The translations under genes and the position numbers were made by a program. Of a DNA stretch of 27,854 nt, positions 7,357 to 16,017 are shown in pieces. Each line of letters opens with the position of its first letter. Position 1 is the stretch's first letter. The notes beneath the pieces were generated by a model, which saw only the letters and a list, made by a program, of their open reading frames with translations, did no database searches and had not been told where the DNA came from. Source of the stretch: Scatosoma sp900555925 (GTDB taxonomy: Bacteria; Bacillota; Clostridia; Christensenellales; Borkfalkiaceae); contig CAUGYD010000016.1 of the NCBI GenBank assembly GCA_959603585.1, forward strand, positions 1 to 27,854. Reading direction: 5' to 3'.

Positions 7357-8376
7357 TCAATGAGGGATATCTACGGAGGCGCACGCCTTTTTCAGACGAT
7401 TCATAACTCCCGCCATCACGCCGCCTTGTACGGACGGCTCCACGGCTATTAAGATATCAGCGAGCTTTTCCGCCCTTCTCAACAAATCGTAAAGATTTGC
7501 AGCCATATCCCTGTCCGTTCCGCCGAGATTTAAGACCTCAGCCCCGCGCGCTTTCCACTCCGCCGCGAGTTTTTCCTCGCATAAAAGAACGGCTCTGTTC
7601 CCGCTTTCTTTCTCTTTTCTCCACGCTTCAAAAGCGTCTGCCGCCCGTTCCGCAGAGAACAAAACGGTCTTGCATCGGGGCGAATAATGCTTGTACATCA
7701 TGCCGGGACTCTTTGCCCGTTCTCCAGGTTTGAGTTCGGGCGCATACACCTCGCACGCTCCCGCCACTGAAGCGATCATTTCTCTGGTAATCAGACCGGG
7801 CCGCAGAATAACGGGCCTGTCTCCCGTGACGTCGCAAACGGTGCTCTCGATGCCGCCCAAGGATCTGCCGCCGTCCAGAATCAAAGGAATTTTCCCGTCG
7901 AAATCGTCCGATACATGCGCGGCCGAAGTGGGACTGACGTGTTTTGAAAGATTTGCGCTCGGCGCGACGATGGGAATATCCACCGTTCTTAAAAACGCCT
8001 GTGCTCCTTCATGAGACGGAACTCTCACCGCCAGGGTATTCAGCCCGCAGGAAACAAAACGGCTCACTTTACCCGTAGAGGGATAAACGAGCGTCAGAGG
8101 ACCGGGCAGAAAAGCCCTCCTCAATTCCGCCGCATACGGCGGGTCGTCGTCGATAATTTTTCGGATGTCGTAATCCTTATGCACGTGTGCAATGAGAGGA
8201 TTGTCGTTTGGCCGTCCCTTGATTCGGAAAATACGCTTTACAGCCTCGTCGTCGAAGGCGTTCGCGCCCAATCCGTATACCGTCTCGGTGGGAATCGCCA
8301 CGACGCCGCCCGAAAAGATAATCTCTTTCGCCTCCGCAAGAGCTTGCGGGGTAATTTTTTCTGTTTTCGTAATCAT
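7357..8376 (-). CDS. ywlC: L-threonylcarbamoyladenylate synthase (Sua5/YwlC)
   Basis: Makes threonylcarbamoyl-AMP from threonine, bicarbonate and ATP for the t6A37 modification of ANN-decoding tRNAs. The YrdC domain fills about residues 10-200: PTETVYGLG, the KGRPNDNPL basic loop, APSANLSKHVSPTSA and RPGLITREM. The linker SPGMMYKHYSP and a C-terminal Sua5 domain (about 235-339) make it the long Sua5 form. I favour ATG 8376 (AAAAGG 7 bases upstream). An ATG at 8409 overlaps the dnaB stop by 4 bases and would add 11 residues by coupling. The ywlE gene follows after 46 bases. Confidence 0.93.
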   Translation of the reverse strand: MITKTEKITPQALAEAKEIIFSGGVVAIPTETVYGLGANAFDDEAVKRIFRIKGRPNDNPLIAHVHKDYDIRKIIDDDPPYAAELRRAFLPGPLTLVYPSTGKVSRFVSCGLNTLAVRVPSHEGAQAFLRTVDIPIVAPSANLSKHVSPTSAAHVSDDFDGKIPLILDGGRSLGGIESTVCDVTGDRPVILRPGLITREMIASVAGACEVYAPELKPGERAKSPGMMYKHYSPRCKTVLFSAERAADAFEAWRKEKESGNRAVLLCEEKLAAEWKARGAEVLNLGGTDRDMAANLYDLLRRAEKLADILIAVEPSVQGGVMAGVMNRLKKACASVDIPH

Positions 8377-8405
8377 AATGAGGCCTTTTGTTCTTCCTTC
8401 CAAAC

Positions 8406-9929
8406 TCATTCAAAAGGCAGTTCGTCGTCGGAATCGCCGTTCGTCTCTCCTCCCCGCCCGCTTTTGCGGGACGAGTCGTAGGCTCCGCTTTGTTCATAAG
8501 GCTCCCCGAATGCTTCTTCCGCAGGTTCGTCGTCAAATCCTCGCGGTCCGCGGGAATATTCGGGCGGTTCGTCGTCCCGATTCTGTTCGTCCACATCTAC
8601 GAATTTCGTGCTCTCGCCGATAAATTTGAGCTGTACGCGCCCCTGCGAACCATTTCTGTGTTTGGCGATGATGAGTTCCGCCGCTCCCTTGACGATTTTT
8701 CCCGAAGCCATTTCCTCGGCGGTTGCCGTCGCTTCGGGACGGTTGATGAACATGACGATATCGGCGTCCTGCTCGATAGCGCCCGACTCTCTGAGGTCGG
8801 AGAGCTGCGGTTCTTTGGATTGGATACGGCGGAGCTGGGACAGCGCAATGACGGGAACGTTGAGTTCCTTAGCCATAATTTTCAGATCGCGGGTAATGGA
8901 GGCGATCTCCTGCTGTCTGTTTTCCGACCCCGCCATATTCGAGGAACCGCCCGTCATGAGCTGGATATAGTCGATCATAATCATATCCACGCCGCCCGCG
9001 ACGGTTTTCAGCCGTCGGCATTTGGAGAGGATTTCCGCAGGCGTGACGCGGGAGGAGTCGTCGATATAAATTTGACTTTTTTTGAGTTTATCGCTGGCCA
9101 GCATGAGCTTTTTCCATTCGGAAGCGGAAAGCTGTCCGGAAAGTCCCTTGGCCATACTGACGTTGGCATACGAGCAAAGGAGCCTCTGCACGATCTGAAT
9201 GCGGGGCATTTCCAGAGAGAATACGGCACAGACCTTATTTTTATGCAGAGCGGCATGCTCGACGAGGTTCATGGCGAGCGAAGTCTTTCCCATACCGGGA
9301 CGGGCGGCGAGAACGATGAGGTCGGAGGGTTGAAGTCCGTTCGTCATTTGATCCAGCCGTTTGAATCCCGTCTCTATGCCCTTGAAGGCGTTGGCGTCCG
9401 ATTGAATGGCCTCGAACTTTTGCAGCACCTGCTGAACGATATCCCCTTCGCTCATGCCCGCGAGGGAAGAGCGATCCGCCTGTTTGGAAATATCGTATAC
9501 CGCCTTTTCCGCAAAGGAAATGGCGTCGCGTCCGTCCGCGCCCGTCATGCAGTTTTCGATGATTTTGCGCGAAGCGCGGATGAGCTTTCGGTTGGTGCTG
9601 TCCCGACTGACGATTTCGTAATAAGACTTGTAATTTGCCGCAGAGGGAGTAATCTGCGCCAATTCGGTGAGATAGGCGATTCCTCCCGCCTTTTCGAGAT
9701 TGCCCTCCCCGTCGAGCTCGTCGGACAAAGTGACGAGGTCGATGGGCTTGCGGTCGTTGAAAACCACCTGCATGGCGTGAATGACAAATTTATGCGATTC
9801 CTGATAAAAGTCGTCCTCGGTAAGTTTTTCCACCAATTCCGCCGCGATATCGTTGTCGATGAGGAGACATCCCAACAGCGCCATTTCCGCATCGCGGTTA
9901 TAAGGCATGGTATTGATTTCTGCTGCCAT
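8406..9929 (-). CDS. dnaB: Replicative DNA helicase DnaB
   Basis: The hexameric fork helicase (DnaC in Bacillus naming), 507 residues. The N-terminal primase-interacting domain (about 8-110, starting PYNRDAEMALLGCLL) leads to a linker and the RecA-like motor. Walker A is ARPGMGKTS (209-217), Walker B MIMIDYIQLM (316-325), with SQLRR and HRNGSQG further on. After about residue 445 comes a long acidic, Gly-rich tail ending SDDELPFE, which closely resembles the SSB C-terminal tip. AGGA lies 8 bases before the ATG. It starts 13 bases after pepF and ends over the ywlC alternative start. Confidence 0.97.
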   Translation of the reverse strand: MAAEINTMPYNRDAEMALLGCLLIDNDIAAELVEKLTEDDFYQESHKFVIHAMQVVFNDRKPIDLVTLSDELDGEGNLEKAGGIAYLTELAQITPSAANYKSYYEIVSRDSTNRKLIRASRKIIENCMTGADGRDAISFAEKAVYDISKQADRSSLAGMSEGDIVQQVLQKFEAIQSDANAFKGIETGFKRLDQMTNGLQPSDLIVLAARPGMGKTSLAMNLVEHAALHKNKVCAVFSLEMPRIQIVQRLLCSYANVSMAKGLSGQLSASEWKKLMLASDKLKKSQIYIDDSSRVTPAEILSKCRRLKTVAGGVDMIMIDYIQLMTGGSSNMAGSENRQQEIASITRDLKIMAKELNVPVIALSQLRRIQSKEPQLSDLRESGAIEQDADIVMFINRPEATATAEEMASGKIVKGAAELIIAKHRNGSQGRVQLKFIGESTKFVDVDEQNRDDEPPEYSRGPRGFDDEPAEEAFGEPYEQSGAYDSSRKSGRGGETNGDSDDELPFE

Positions 9930-9942
9930 TTCTTTATTCCTG

Positions 9943-11724
9943 TCAGTCCGTGAGTTTTTCGAATTCGTTCAAGGTATCCTCGAATTCCTTCATTGCCGTT
10001 TCAAACGGCGCCTTCGAGGTGAGGTCCACTCCCGCCTTTTTGAGAATGGAGACGGGGTCGGTGCAATTGCCTCCCGAAAGGAACTCAAAGTAATCCTTGA
10101 CGGCTTTATCTCCCTCCGACAAAATCCGTTTGACGATGGAAATGGCGGAAATAATTCCCGTGGAATATTTGTAGACGTAGAAGGAACGATAGAAGTGCGG
10201 AATCCGCGCCCATTCGTAAGCAATTTCCTCATCGTGAACGATCCCCGCGCCGTAATACTCCTTATTGAGCTTGTAATAGACTTCGCAGAGATTCTCCTTC
10301 GTAAGCGGCTCGCCCGCCTCCGCTTTCGCGTGGGCGATCTGTTCGAATTCCGCAAACTGCGTCTGGCGGAACAGCGTCGTACGGATCATATCGATATAGT
10401 AATTGAGGAGATACTTCTTCAAATTCTTGTCCTCAGTCGTCGAATACAGATATTTCATGAGCAGAACTTCGTTGACCGTGCTGGCGATTTCCGCGAGGAA
10501 TATCGTATATTCCGACTTGGGATAAGGCTGCCTTGAAGTAGACTTATAGGTGTGAATGGAATGTCCCATTTCATGAGCGATCGTGAAAATTTCGTTCGTC
10601 GTCTCCTGATAGTTGAGAAGCACGTACGGATGCGTGTCGTAAACGCCCGTGGAATAGGCTCCGCTGCGCTTTCCTTCGGTCTCGTAGACGTCTATCCAGC
10701 GTTCGTCGCGGCCGCGGCGGAGGAGATTCTGATAATCTTCGCCGAGGGGCGCGAGTCCCTTGATGACGAGCTCATACGCTTCCTCAAAAGGAACTTTGAT
10801 GTCCGCGTCGGAAACGAGCGGCACGTAAATGTCATACATGTGCTGTTCGTCAAAGCCGAGAATTTTTTTGCGCAGAGAAATATACTTGTGCATGACGGGA
10901 AGCGCGGCGTGCACCGCTTCGATCAGGTTGCCGTATACGACGGGACTCACGTCCTCGCCGTCCATCGCCATATCCATGCAAGAGGCATAATTTCTCGCCG
11001 TCTTGTAGAAAATATCCTTCTTGACGTTTCCATAATAGGTCTGCGTAATCGCGTCGACGAGGTTGATATAGGCTTTATAATACGTCTTGAACCAGGTTTC
11101 CCGTTCCTCTCTCGTGCCCGAATGCAATACGAGACCGTACATGCCGTGGCTCATCTGCACTTCTTTGCCGCCGAACTTTTCCTTGGGGAGATTGAGGTTT
11201 GCGTTATCGAGCATGGAGAACACCGTATGAAATCCGCCCATGACGTCGGATGCGAGCGCCAGAAGTTTTTCCTCTCCTTCGCTCAAAACGTGCGCCTTGG
11301 ACTTTGCGATTTTTTTCAAAGAATAGTCGTAATCGGCAAAATCGGGGTCGGAGATATACGACTTCAACTTTTCGTCGCTGAGCGCGGTAAGCTCGGGCTC
11401 GACGAAGGCCATGGCGGCCATGAGTTTGGAGATGAGGGAACTCATCATCGCCGTATACGAAGTATATTTGGAAACTCTCAGATCTTCGTCGTGGCGCATG
11501 CTGGCATAGAGATAGAGTTTTTCCAGTCTGCGGAACATCGTATCGCGCAGCTTGAAAAATTCCAACGCTTTGGCCTTATCGCCCATTTTTCCCTGAAAAG
11601 CGGAAAAATCGTAATCGCCGTATTCCTTTTCGGCGGCCTTATATTCCGTTTCCCACGCCTCGTCCGAAGGATAGATCACTTCGAGATTCCACTTATACTT
11701 TTCTGCAATTTCCTTTCTTTCCAT
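9943..11724 (-). CDS. pepF: Oligoendopeptidase F
   Basis: A 593-residue cytoplasmic M3-family zinc peptidase that trims oligopeptides. The zinc site is HEMGH (384-388) with the third ligand E412 in AEIASTVNE. The N-terminal helical domain (about 1-190) and the downstream YFEFLSGGNCTDPVSILKKAG region are standard for PepF. AAGGAG lies about 10 bases before the ATG. It is the first gene of the pepF-dnaB-ywlC-ywlE unit, driven by the promoter at 11849-11876. Confidence 0.96.
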   Translation of the reverse strand: MERKEIAEKYKWNLEVIYPSDEAWETEYKAAEKEYGDYDFSAFQGKMGDKAKALEFFKLRDTMFRRLEKLYLYASMRHDEDLRVSKYTSYTAMMSSLISKLMAAMAFVEPELTALSDEKLKSYISDPDFADYDYSLKKIAKSKAHVLSEGEEKLLALASDVMGGFHTVFSMLDNANLNLPKEKFGGKEVQMSHGMYGLVLHSGTREERETWFKTYYKAYINLVDAITQTYYGNVKKDIFYKTARNYASCMDMAMDGEDVSPVVYGNLIEAVHAALPVMHKYISLRKKILGFDEQHMYDIYVPLVSDADIKVPFEEAYELVIKGLAPLGEDYQNLLRRGRDERWIDVYETEGKRSGAYSTGVYDTHPYVLLNYQETTNEIFTIAHEMGHSIHTYKSTSRQPYPKSEYTIFLAEIASTVNEVLLMKYLYSTTEDKNLKKYLLNYYIDMIRTTLFRQTQFAEFEQIAHAKAEAGEPLTKENLCEVYYKLNKEYYGAGIVHDEEIAYEWARIPHFYRSFYVYKYSTGIISAISIVKRILSEGDKAVKDYFEFLSGGNCTDPVSILKKAGVDLTSKAPFETAMKEFEDTLNEFEKLTD

Positions 11725-11848
11725 AAACGTTTTGCTCCTTTTGCTTTTTTGTGTTTGATTTCGGCGGAATATCGTCTTCTTCGACGCGGCCTTTCCCGCC
11801 TTGTGCCTTTTGCGTCTTTCCGTCCGCGGCTTATCCCGCCGCGAAATT

Positions 11849-11876
11849 ATTATATCACGTTTTTTTCCGTTGTCAA
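11849..11876 (-). promoter_or_regulatory. Sigma-A promoter of the pepF-dnaB unit
   Basis: Minus strand: perfect TTGACA (11876-11871), 16-base spacer, perfect TATAAT (11854-11849). The transcript would have a leader of about 120 bases before pepF, beginning with a GC-rich segment (GCGGCGGGATAAGCCGC) able to fold. Confidence 0.85.
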
Positions 11877-11907
11877 TCCCCGACTGCCAGCTTTTTCCGC
11901 CGTATCG

Positions 11908-13263
11908 TCAGTTTTTGAAACTGTGAATGGGCGCGGGAATATTTCCCCCGCGCAAAACGAAGCGGCTGCTGTCGGTGGTATGGACGGGCAGAATGGGCGC
12001 CCGCCCCAAAAGTCCGCCGAAATTCACCTGTTCGCCCACGCCCTTTCCGGGAGCGGGAATAATGCGCACGGCCGTCGTCTTTTGATTGATCATGCCGATT
12101 GCCGCTTCGTCGGCAATCATCGCCGCAATCGTCGTCGCGGGCGTATCGCCCGGAATAGCGATCATATCCAAGCCCACGCTGCAAACGCAAGTCATCGCTT
12201 CGAGCTTGTCGATGTTGATTTCACCCTTTTCCGCTGCCTCGATCATGCCGATGTCCTCGGAGACGGGAATAAACGCTCCCGAAAGTCCGCCCACGCGGGA
12301 CGAGGCCATGACTCCGCCCTTTTTCACCGCGTCGTTGAGAAGCGCGAGCGCCGCCGTCGTGCCGTGACCGCCGACCTGCTCCAAGCCCAATTCTTCGAGA
12401 ATCTGAGCCACCGAATCGCCTCTCGCGGGCGTCGGAGCCAAAGACAAGTCGACGATGCCGAATTCCGCGTCCAATCTGCGCGCCGCCTCTTTTGCGATCA
12501 ACTGTCCCGCACGGGTGATTTTGAATGCCGTCCGCTTGATCATTTCCGCGGCCTCCGTAAGATCGGCGTCAGGAATCTGTTCCAGCGCGTGCTTGACCAC
12601 GCCCGGCCCCGAAACCCCGACATTGACGACGACATCCGCCTCTCCCGCGCCGTGAAAGGCTCCCGCCATAAAGGGATTGTCCTCCACCGCGTTGCAGAAG
12701 GCGACCAACTTCGCCGCACCCAATCCGTCTTTATCCGCCGTGAGAGCCGCGGACCTCTTGAACGCCTCGCCCATCATCTTCACCGCGTCCATGTTGATTC
12801 CCGAACGGGTGGAGCCTACGTTGACGGAAGCGCAGAGCCGTCCCGTCGAGGCGAGCACCTCGGGAATGGTGCGGATAAATTTCCGTTCGTAATCGGCGGT
12901 AGACTTATGGACGAGCGCGGAATATCCGCCGAGGAAATCGATCCCCAAAGCGTCCGCCGCCCTGTCGAGCGCGCGGCCGATCAAGGGCGCTTCTTCGGGA
13001 AACGCCGCCGAAATCAGGCTGACGGGAGTGACGGACACTCGCTTGTTGACGATGGGTATCCCGTATTCGCGGGAGAGATCCTCCGCCGTCTTTACGATTT
13101 TTTCCGCGCGGCGGCATACGAGGTCGTATACCCTTTGCGCCGTGTCCTCCGCCGTATCCCGAATGCAGGGAAAGAGGGAAATTCCCATCGTGATCGTACG
13201 AATGTCGAGATGTTCCTTCTCGACCATGTCGATGGTTTCCAAAACGTCGAATTTCGTAAACAT
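11908..13263 (-). CDS. UPF0210/PFL family protein (DUF711)
   Basis: A 451-residue cytoplasmic protein of the widely conserved UPF0210 family, which is structurally related to glycyl-radical enzyme barrels but has no established reaction. Family landmarks are the start VLETIDMVEKEHLDIRTITMG, NVGSTRSGINM, VNVGVSGPGVV, LSLAPTPARGDS and GGHGTTAALALLNDAVKKGG. The length is full. GAGGTGG lies just before the ATG. It follows the ACT-domain gene by 9 bases, the usual pairing, suggesting the ACT protein regulates or partners it. It is the last gene before the pepF promoter. Confidence 0.93.
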   Translation of the reverse strand: MFTKFDVLETIDMVEKEHLDIRTITMGISLFPCIRDTAEDTAQRVYDLVCRRAEKIVKTAEDLSREYGIPIVNKRVSVTPVSLISAAFPEEAPLIGRALDRAADALGIDFLGGYSALVHKSTADYERKFIRTIPEVLASTGRLCASVNVGSTRSGINMDAVKMMGEAFKRSAALTADKDGLGAAKLVAFCNAVEDNPFMAGAFHGAGEADVVVNVGVSGPGVVKHALEQIPDADLTEAAEMIKRTAFKITRAGQLIAKEAARRLDAEFGIVDLSLAPTPARGDSVAQILEELGLEQVGGHGTTAALALLNDAVKKGGVMASSRVGGLSGAFIPVSEDIGMIEAAEKGEINIDKLEAMTCVCSVGLDMIAIPGDTPATTIAAMIADEAAIGMINQKTTAVRIIPAPGKGVGEQVNFGGLLGRAPILPVHTTDSSRFVLRGGNIPAPIHSFKN

Positions 13264-13272
13264 CTTTCCACC

Positions 13273-13542
13273 TCAGACGTTATGCATCGCGTTGAAGATG
13301 TCTTCGTGCTGCATATATACCGACATGCCGATTTTCTTTCCGAGCTCCGAACACTCCTTTGCGAGCGCGGAAAGCTCCTCCGTCGCCTCCGAAAGATCCA
13401 CCAGCATGATCATGGCGAAATATTCGCCCAAAATCGTCTGAGAAATATCTTCGATGTTTGCGTTCTTTTCCGAAAGAAACGCGCTGATTTTGGAAATAAT
13501 TCCTTTTTTGTCCTTTCCCGTAACCGTTACGACTGCACGCAT
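13273..13542 (-). CDS. ACT-domain protein, UPF0237 family
   Basis: An 89-residue stand-alone ACT domain. The start RAVVTVTGKDKKGIISKISAFLSE has the ligand-binding loop, and NIEDISQTILGEYFAMIMLVDL is the second strand-helix unit. ACT domains bind amino acids or other small metabolites as dimers. AAAGGAG precedes the ATG by 10 bases. It sits directly before the UPF0210 gene, its conserved partner in Firmicutes. Confidence 0.93.
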   Translation of the reverse strand: MRAVVTVTGKDKKGIISKISAFLSEKNANIEDISQTILGEYFAMIMLVDLSEATEELSALAKECSELGKKIGMSVYMQHEDIFNAMHNV

Positions 13543-13567
13543 TGCGTTTTTTCTCCTTTGTCAATCT

Positions 13568-14290
13568 TTAATTTTTTTGTTCTTCATCCGTCTCCGCAAG
13601 GTCGTCCGCCGAATCCGCAGCGTCCGATCGGGGCTGCGCGGCTTGGGTCCCGGCCTCCTCTTCGTTCAAGGCGTCCCGATTTTCTTCCCCGGCTTCCGTT
13701 TCGTTCGCGGAATCCGAACCTTCGTCCTCGAAGTATTCTTCGTCCTCGTCTTCCTCGTCCTCTGCCAAAGCGCCGCGCTCGACGATTTCGTACTGGACGA
13801 TGAAATTGCTCTGCACGATGTATTTCACGAGGTCGCCCCTATGAAAATCGGGCAGGGGCTTTTCTTTGTCGAAATAGGCTTCGCGTTCCATCCATTCGCT
13901 CTTTTTTCTGTTCCAGGTCTTGAATACGCAGGAAATCACGTCCACGTAATCTTTCTGCAATTCCTTTTCCTCAAAGCCGACGAAATAATTCTCCTCCACG
14001 TTTTTGAGTCCCTCGGACAGATAGTACATCATCTTGTAGTAGCGGCGGACGCGGTGATATTTGATGCCCATGAACGGGAATACGAATATCGCGTACAGAG
14101 CCGAAGCGACGTATACGCATATTTTGGGGAGAGTCTGCATCGGATCGGCATAGGGCAGGGAGATATAATAAATCAGCCAGGCGATACAAAACGCCGCATA
14201 GCCCGCCGTCACTCCGAAAAAGACCTGAAAAGTCCGCTGCTTTTGCGCGCGGATTTTATTGAAATCGCTGTCGCTGTAAACCGTTGTCAT
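13568..14290 (-). CDS. Two-pass membrane protein with acidic tail, unknown function
   Basis: A 240-residue protein I do not recognise. Two hydrophobic helices lie at about 22-44 and 57-76, followed by a soluble domain (about 80-175). The last 65 residues are strikingly acidic (EDEEDEDEEYFEDEG and more) and look disordered. The ATG at 14290 has AAAGGAG 5 bases upstream; upstream sequence in the frame reads into the DegV gene antisense and is not protein-like. It starts 10 bases after the DegV gene and precedes the ACT gene by 25 bases. Confidence 0.8.
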   Translation of the reverse strand: MTTVYSDSDFNKIRAQKQRTFQVFFGVTAGYAAFCIAWLIYYISLPYADPMQTLPKICVYVASALYAIFVFPFMGIKYHRVRRYYKMMYYLSEGLKNVEENYFVGFEEKELQKDYVDVISCVFKTWNRKKSEWMEREAYFDKEKPLPDFHRGDLVKYIVQSNFIVQYEIVERGALAEDEEDEDEEYFEDEGSDSANETEAGEENRDALNEEEAGTQAAQPRSDAADSADDLAETDEEQKN

Positions 14291-14300
14291 GTTTGCTCCT

Positions 14301-15140
14301 TTATTCGGCGATAAACAACACGCCCAAAGTATTTCTTCCGCAGTGTCCCGTGATGACCGAACCCGCGACCGTCTCGATAATTTCCCGGAAATCGAATTCC
14401 GAACGCACCCGCTCTTTCGCAAGCTCCACGAGTTCCGCGTCCGCACAGGAATGCGTGACGAAACAGCGGGTCTTATCGTATTTCGGATATGCCGCCTTCA
14501 AATCGTCGATATAAGCGCGGATGCACACCGTCATCTTTCCCCGATATTTCTTTTTCACGCCGAGCTGCCCGTCCTTCATATCGATCATGGGATGAATTTT
14601 GAGGATATTGGCGCCGTACATCTCCATTCTCGAACAGCGGCCGCCCTTATAAAGATAGTCCAGACGATCGGGCACGAAAGACGTATTGACTTTCAGACGG
14701 AGTGCGTTTACCCGACGCTCTATCTCCTCCGCGCTCAGGCCCTCGTCGCGGAGATCCGCCGCCTTCATGACGAGAAGCCCCTGTCCCGACGACAGAGCGA
14801 GGCTGTCCACCACGCGCACCTTGCCGTCGAATTCCTTTGCCGCAGCCAGCGCGCACGAATGAGAGGCCGAGGCCTTGCTCGAAATATTGAAATGCACCAC
14901 TTCGTCGCCGTTCTTCGTCTGCGCGGCGAAAAATACTTTATAGTCCTCTATGCTCGGCGCGCTGGTCTTGGGAAGTATTTTCGTCCTCGCCACAAACGAA
15001 AAAATATCTTCCGGCGAAATGTCCACGCCGTCCAAATAACTGTCCGTGTCTAAAATCACCTTCAAGGGCATAACGCCGATATGCCGCTTTTCGACCTCCG
15101 CGCCGAGATCGCAGGTACTGTCTGAAGTAATCTTTACCAT
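14301..15140 (-). CDS. DegV family fatty-acid-binding protein
   Basis: A 279-residue DegV protein. The family binds a single fatty acid, and some members (FakB) present it to the kinase FakA for incorporation into phospholipid. Features are the start KITSDSTCDL, TSAPSIEDY, ISSKASASHSCALAA, VVDSLALSSGQG, the KGGRCSRM motif and the end TGHCGRNTLGVLF. GGAGG lies 7 bases before the ATG. It follows the signal peptidase gene by 37 bases. Whether it serves FakA is not visible here. Confidence 0.93.
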   Translation of the reverse strand: MVKITSDSTCDLGAEVEKRHIGVMPLKVILDTDSYLDGVDISPEDIFSFVARTKILPKTSAPSIEDYKVFFAAQTKNGDEVVHFNISSKASASHSCALAAAKEFDGKVRVVDSLALSSGQGLLVMKAADLRDEGLSAEEIERRVNALRLKVNTSFVPDRLDYLYKGGRCSRMEMYGANILKIHPMIDMKDGQLGVKKKYRGKMTVCIRAYIDDLKAAYPKYDKTRCFVTHSCADAELVELAKERVRSEFDFREIIETVAGSVITGHCGRNTLGVLFIAE

Positions 15141-15177
15141 AATTTTTCCTCCGTGTCACCGTAATCCTCATTCCCCG

Positions 15178-15822
15178 TCAGGAATAACTGATTCGCATTC
15201 CGGGAATGTATTTCAGAATTTCTTTATACTTGATGGCCCAATCGGGCACGATTCCGTAAATATCGCTCTCCTTATACAGGCAGTCGAGATGCGAAAGCCC
15301 CTCTTTATAGCGGCTGTCCTTACTGTTCAAGCGGTTGTCCCCGAGAAAGAAGATCTCGTCCGTACCCACTTCGTACGGGCCGAAAGAATATATTTCTCCA
15401 TCGGGAATATACGGTTCGTCGAGCGGGACAAATTCTTCCGTTCCCGCATAGCGGATATATACCTCGCCGTCCTCGCAGTATACCGTATCGCCCTCGACGG
15501 CGATCAGACGCTTGATGAGAAATTGCGTATTGCCGAAATCGTATTCGTCGCCGTAGCTTCTCACGTCCACCACGATGACATCGCCGCGTTCAGCGTCCCC
15601 GCCGTATTTCATCAGGAGCTCGTCACCCGAATGCAGTGTGGGGTACATGGAATTTCCGTCTACGTATACCCCTCCGAACGTATTCGTCCAATAAATGCGG
15701 AATCCCAGAGCCGCCGCCACGATCAGGGCGAGCACGCAATAAAATATCGTCGTCGAACGTCTGCTTTTATATCGATACCTGTATTCGTACAGTTCTCCGT
15801 CCCGCAAATCCTTTTCTTTCAT
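15178..15822 (-). CDS. lepB: Signal peptidase I
   Basis: A 214-residue membrane serine protease (S26) that removes signal peptides from exported proteins. One transmembrane helix (about 24-42) is preceded by a basic, Tyr/Arg-rich cytoplasmic stretch. The catalytic Ser is S58 in GNSMYPTL and the general base is K104 in FLIKRLIAVEGD. Box E is LGDNRLNSKDSR. Its start overlaps the DUF951 stop by 4 bases, implying translational coupling. Confidence 0.94.
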   Translation of the reverse strand: MKEKDLRDGELYEYRYRYKSRRSTTIFYCVLALIVAAALGFRIYWTNTFGGVYVDGNSMYPTLHSGDELLMKYGGDAERGDVIVVDVRSYGDEYDFGNTQFLIKRLIAVEGDTVYCEDGEVYIRYAGTEEFVPLDEPYIPDGEIYSFGPYEVGTDEIFFLGDNRLNSKDSRYKEGLSHLDCLYKESDIYGIVPDWAIKYKEILKYIPGMRISYS

Positions 15823-16010
15823 AATTTTCTTTCCTTTTCCCCTGCGGGAATTTTAACGCGCTTTTTCAAGTCGTCGCGCATGAGATTGATTGTCTTGCCG
15901 CAGGTCAGGCATTTCAATTTGATGTCGGCGCCCGTCCGCACGATTTCCCATTCTCTCCCGCCGCAGGGGTGGGGCTTCTTCATCGTCAGAATTTCATTCA
16001 ATTCGTACAT
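15819..16010 (-). CDS. DUF951 family small protein
   Basis: A 63-residue protein of the DUF951 (YyzM-like) family found across Firmicutes. The core MKKPHPCGGREWEIVRTGADIKLKCLTCGK is diagnostic. Cysteines at PHPCGG and CLTC suggest a small metal- or nucleic-acid-binding domain. Function is unknown. It overlaps lepB by 4 bases and starts 7 bases after the hydrolase-like gene. Confidence 0.9.
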   Translation of the reverse strand: MYELNEILTMKKPHPCGGREWEIVRTGADIKLKCLTCGKTINLMRDDLKKRVKIPAGEKERKL

Positions 16011-16017
16011 GGTATCC

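Noticed and set aside
8388..9953. A plus-strand open frame of 521 codons
   Set aside because: Fully antisense to dnaB, without ribosome site or protein-like composition.
10552..13803. A plus-strand open frame of 1083 codons
   Set aside because: It lies antisense to pepF, UPF0210, the ACT gene and beyond, crosses their intergenic gap, and its translation (His/Arg/Phe-rich) has no recognisable domain. It is a shadow of GC-biased third codon positions.
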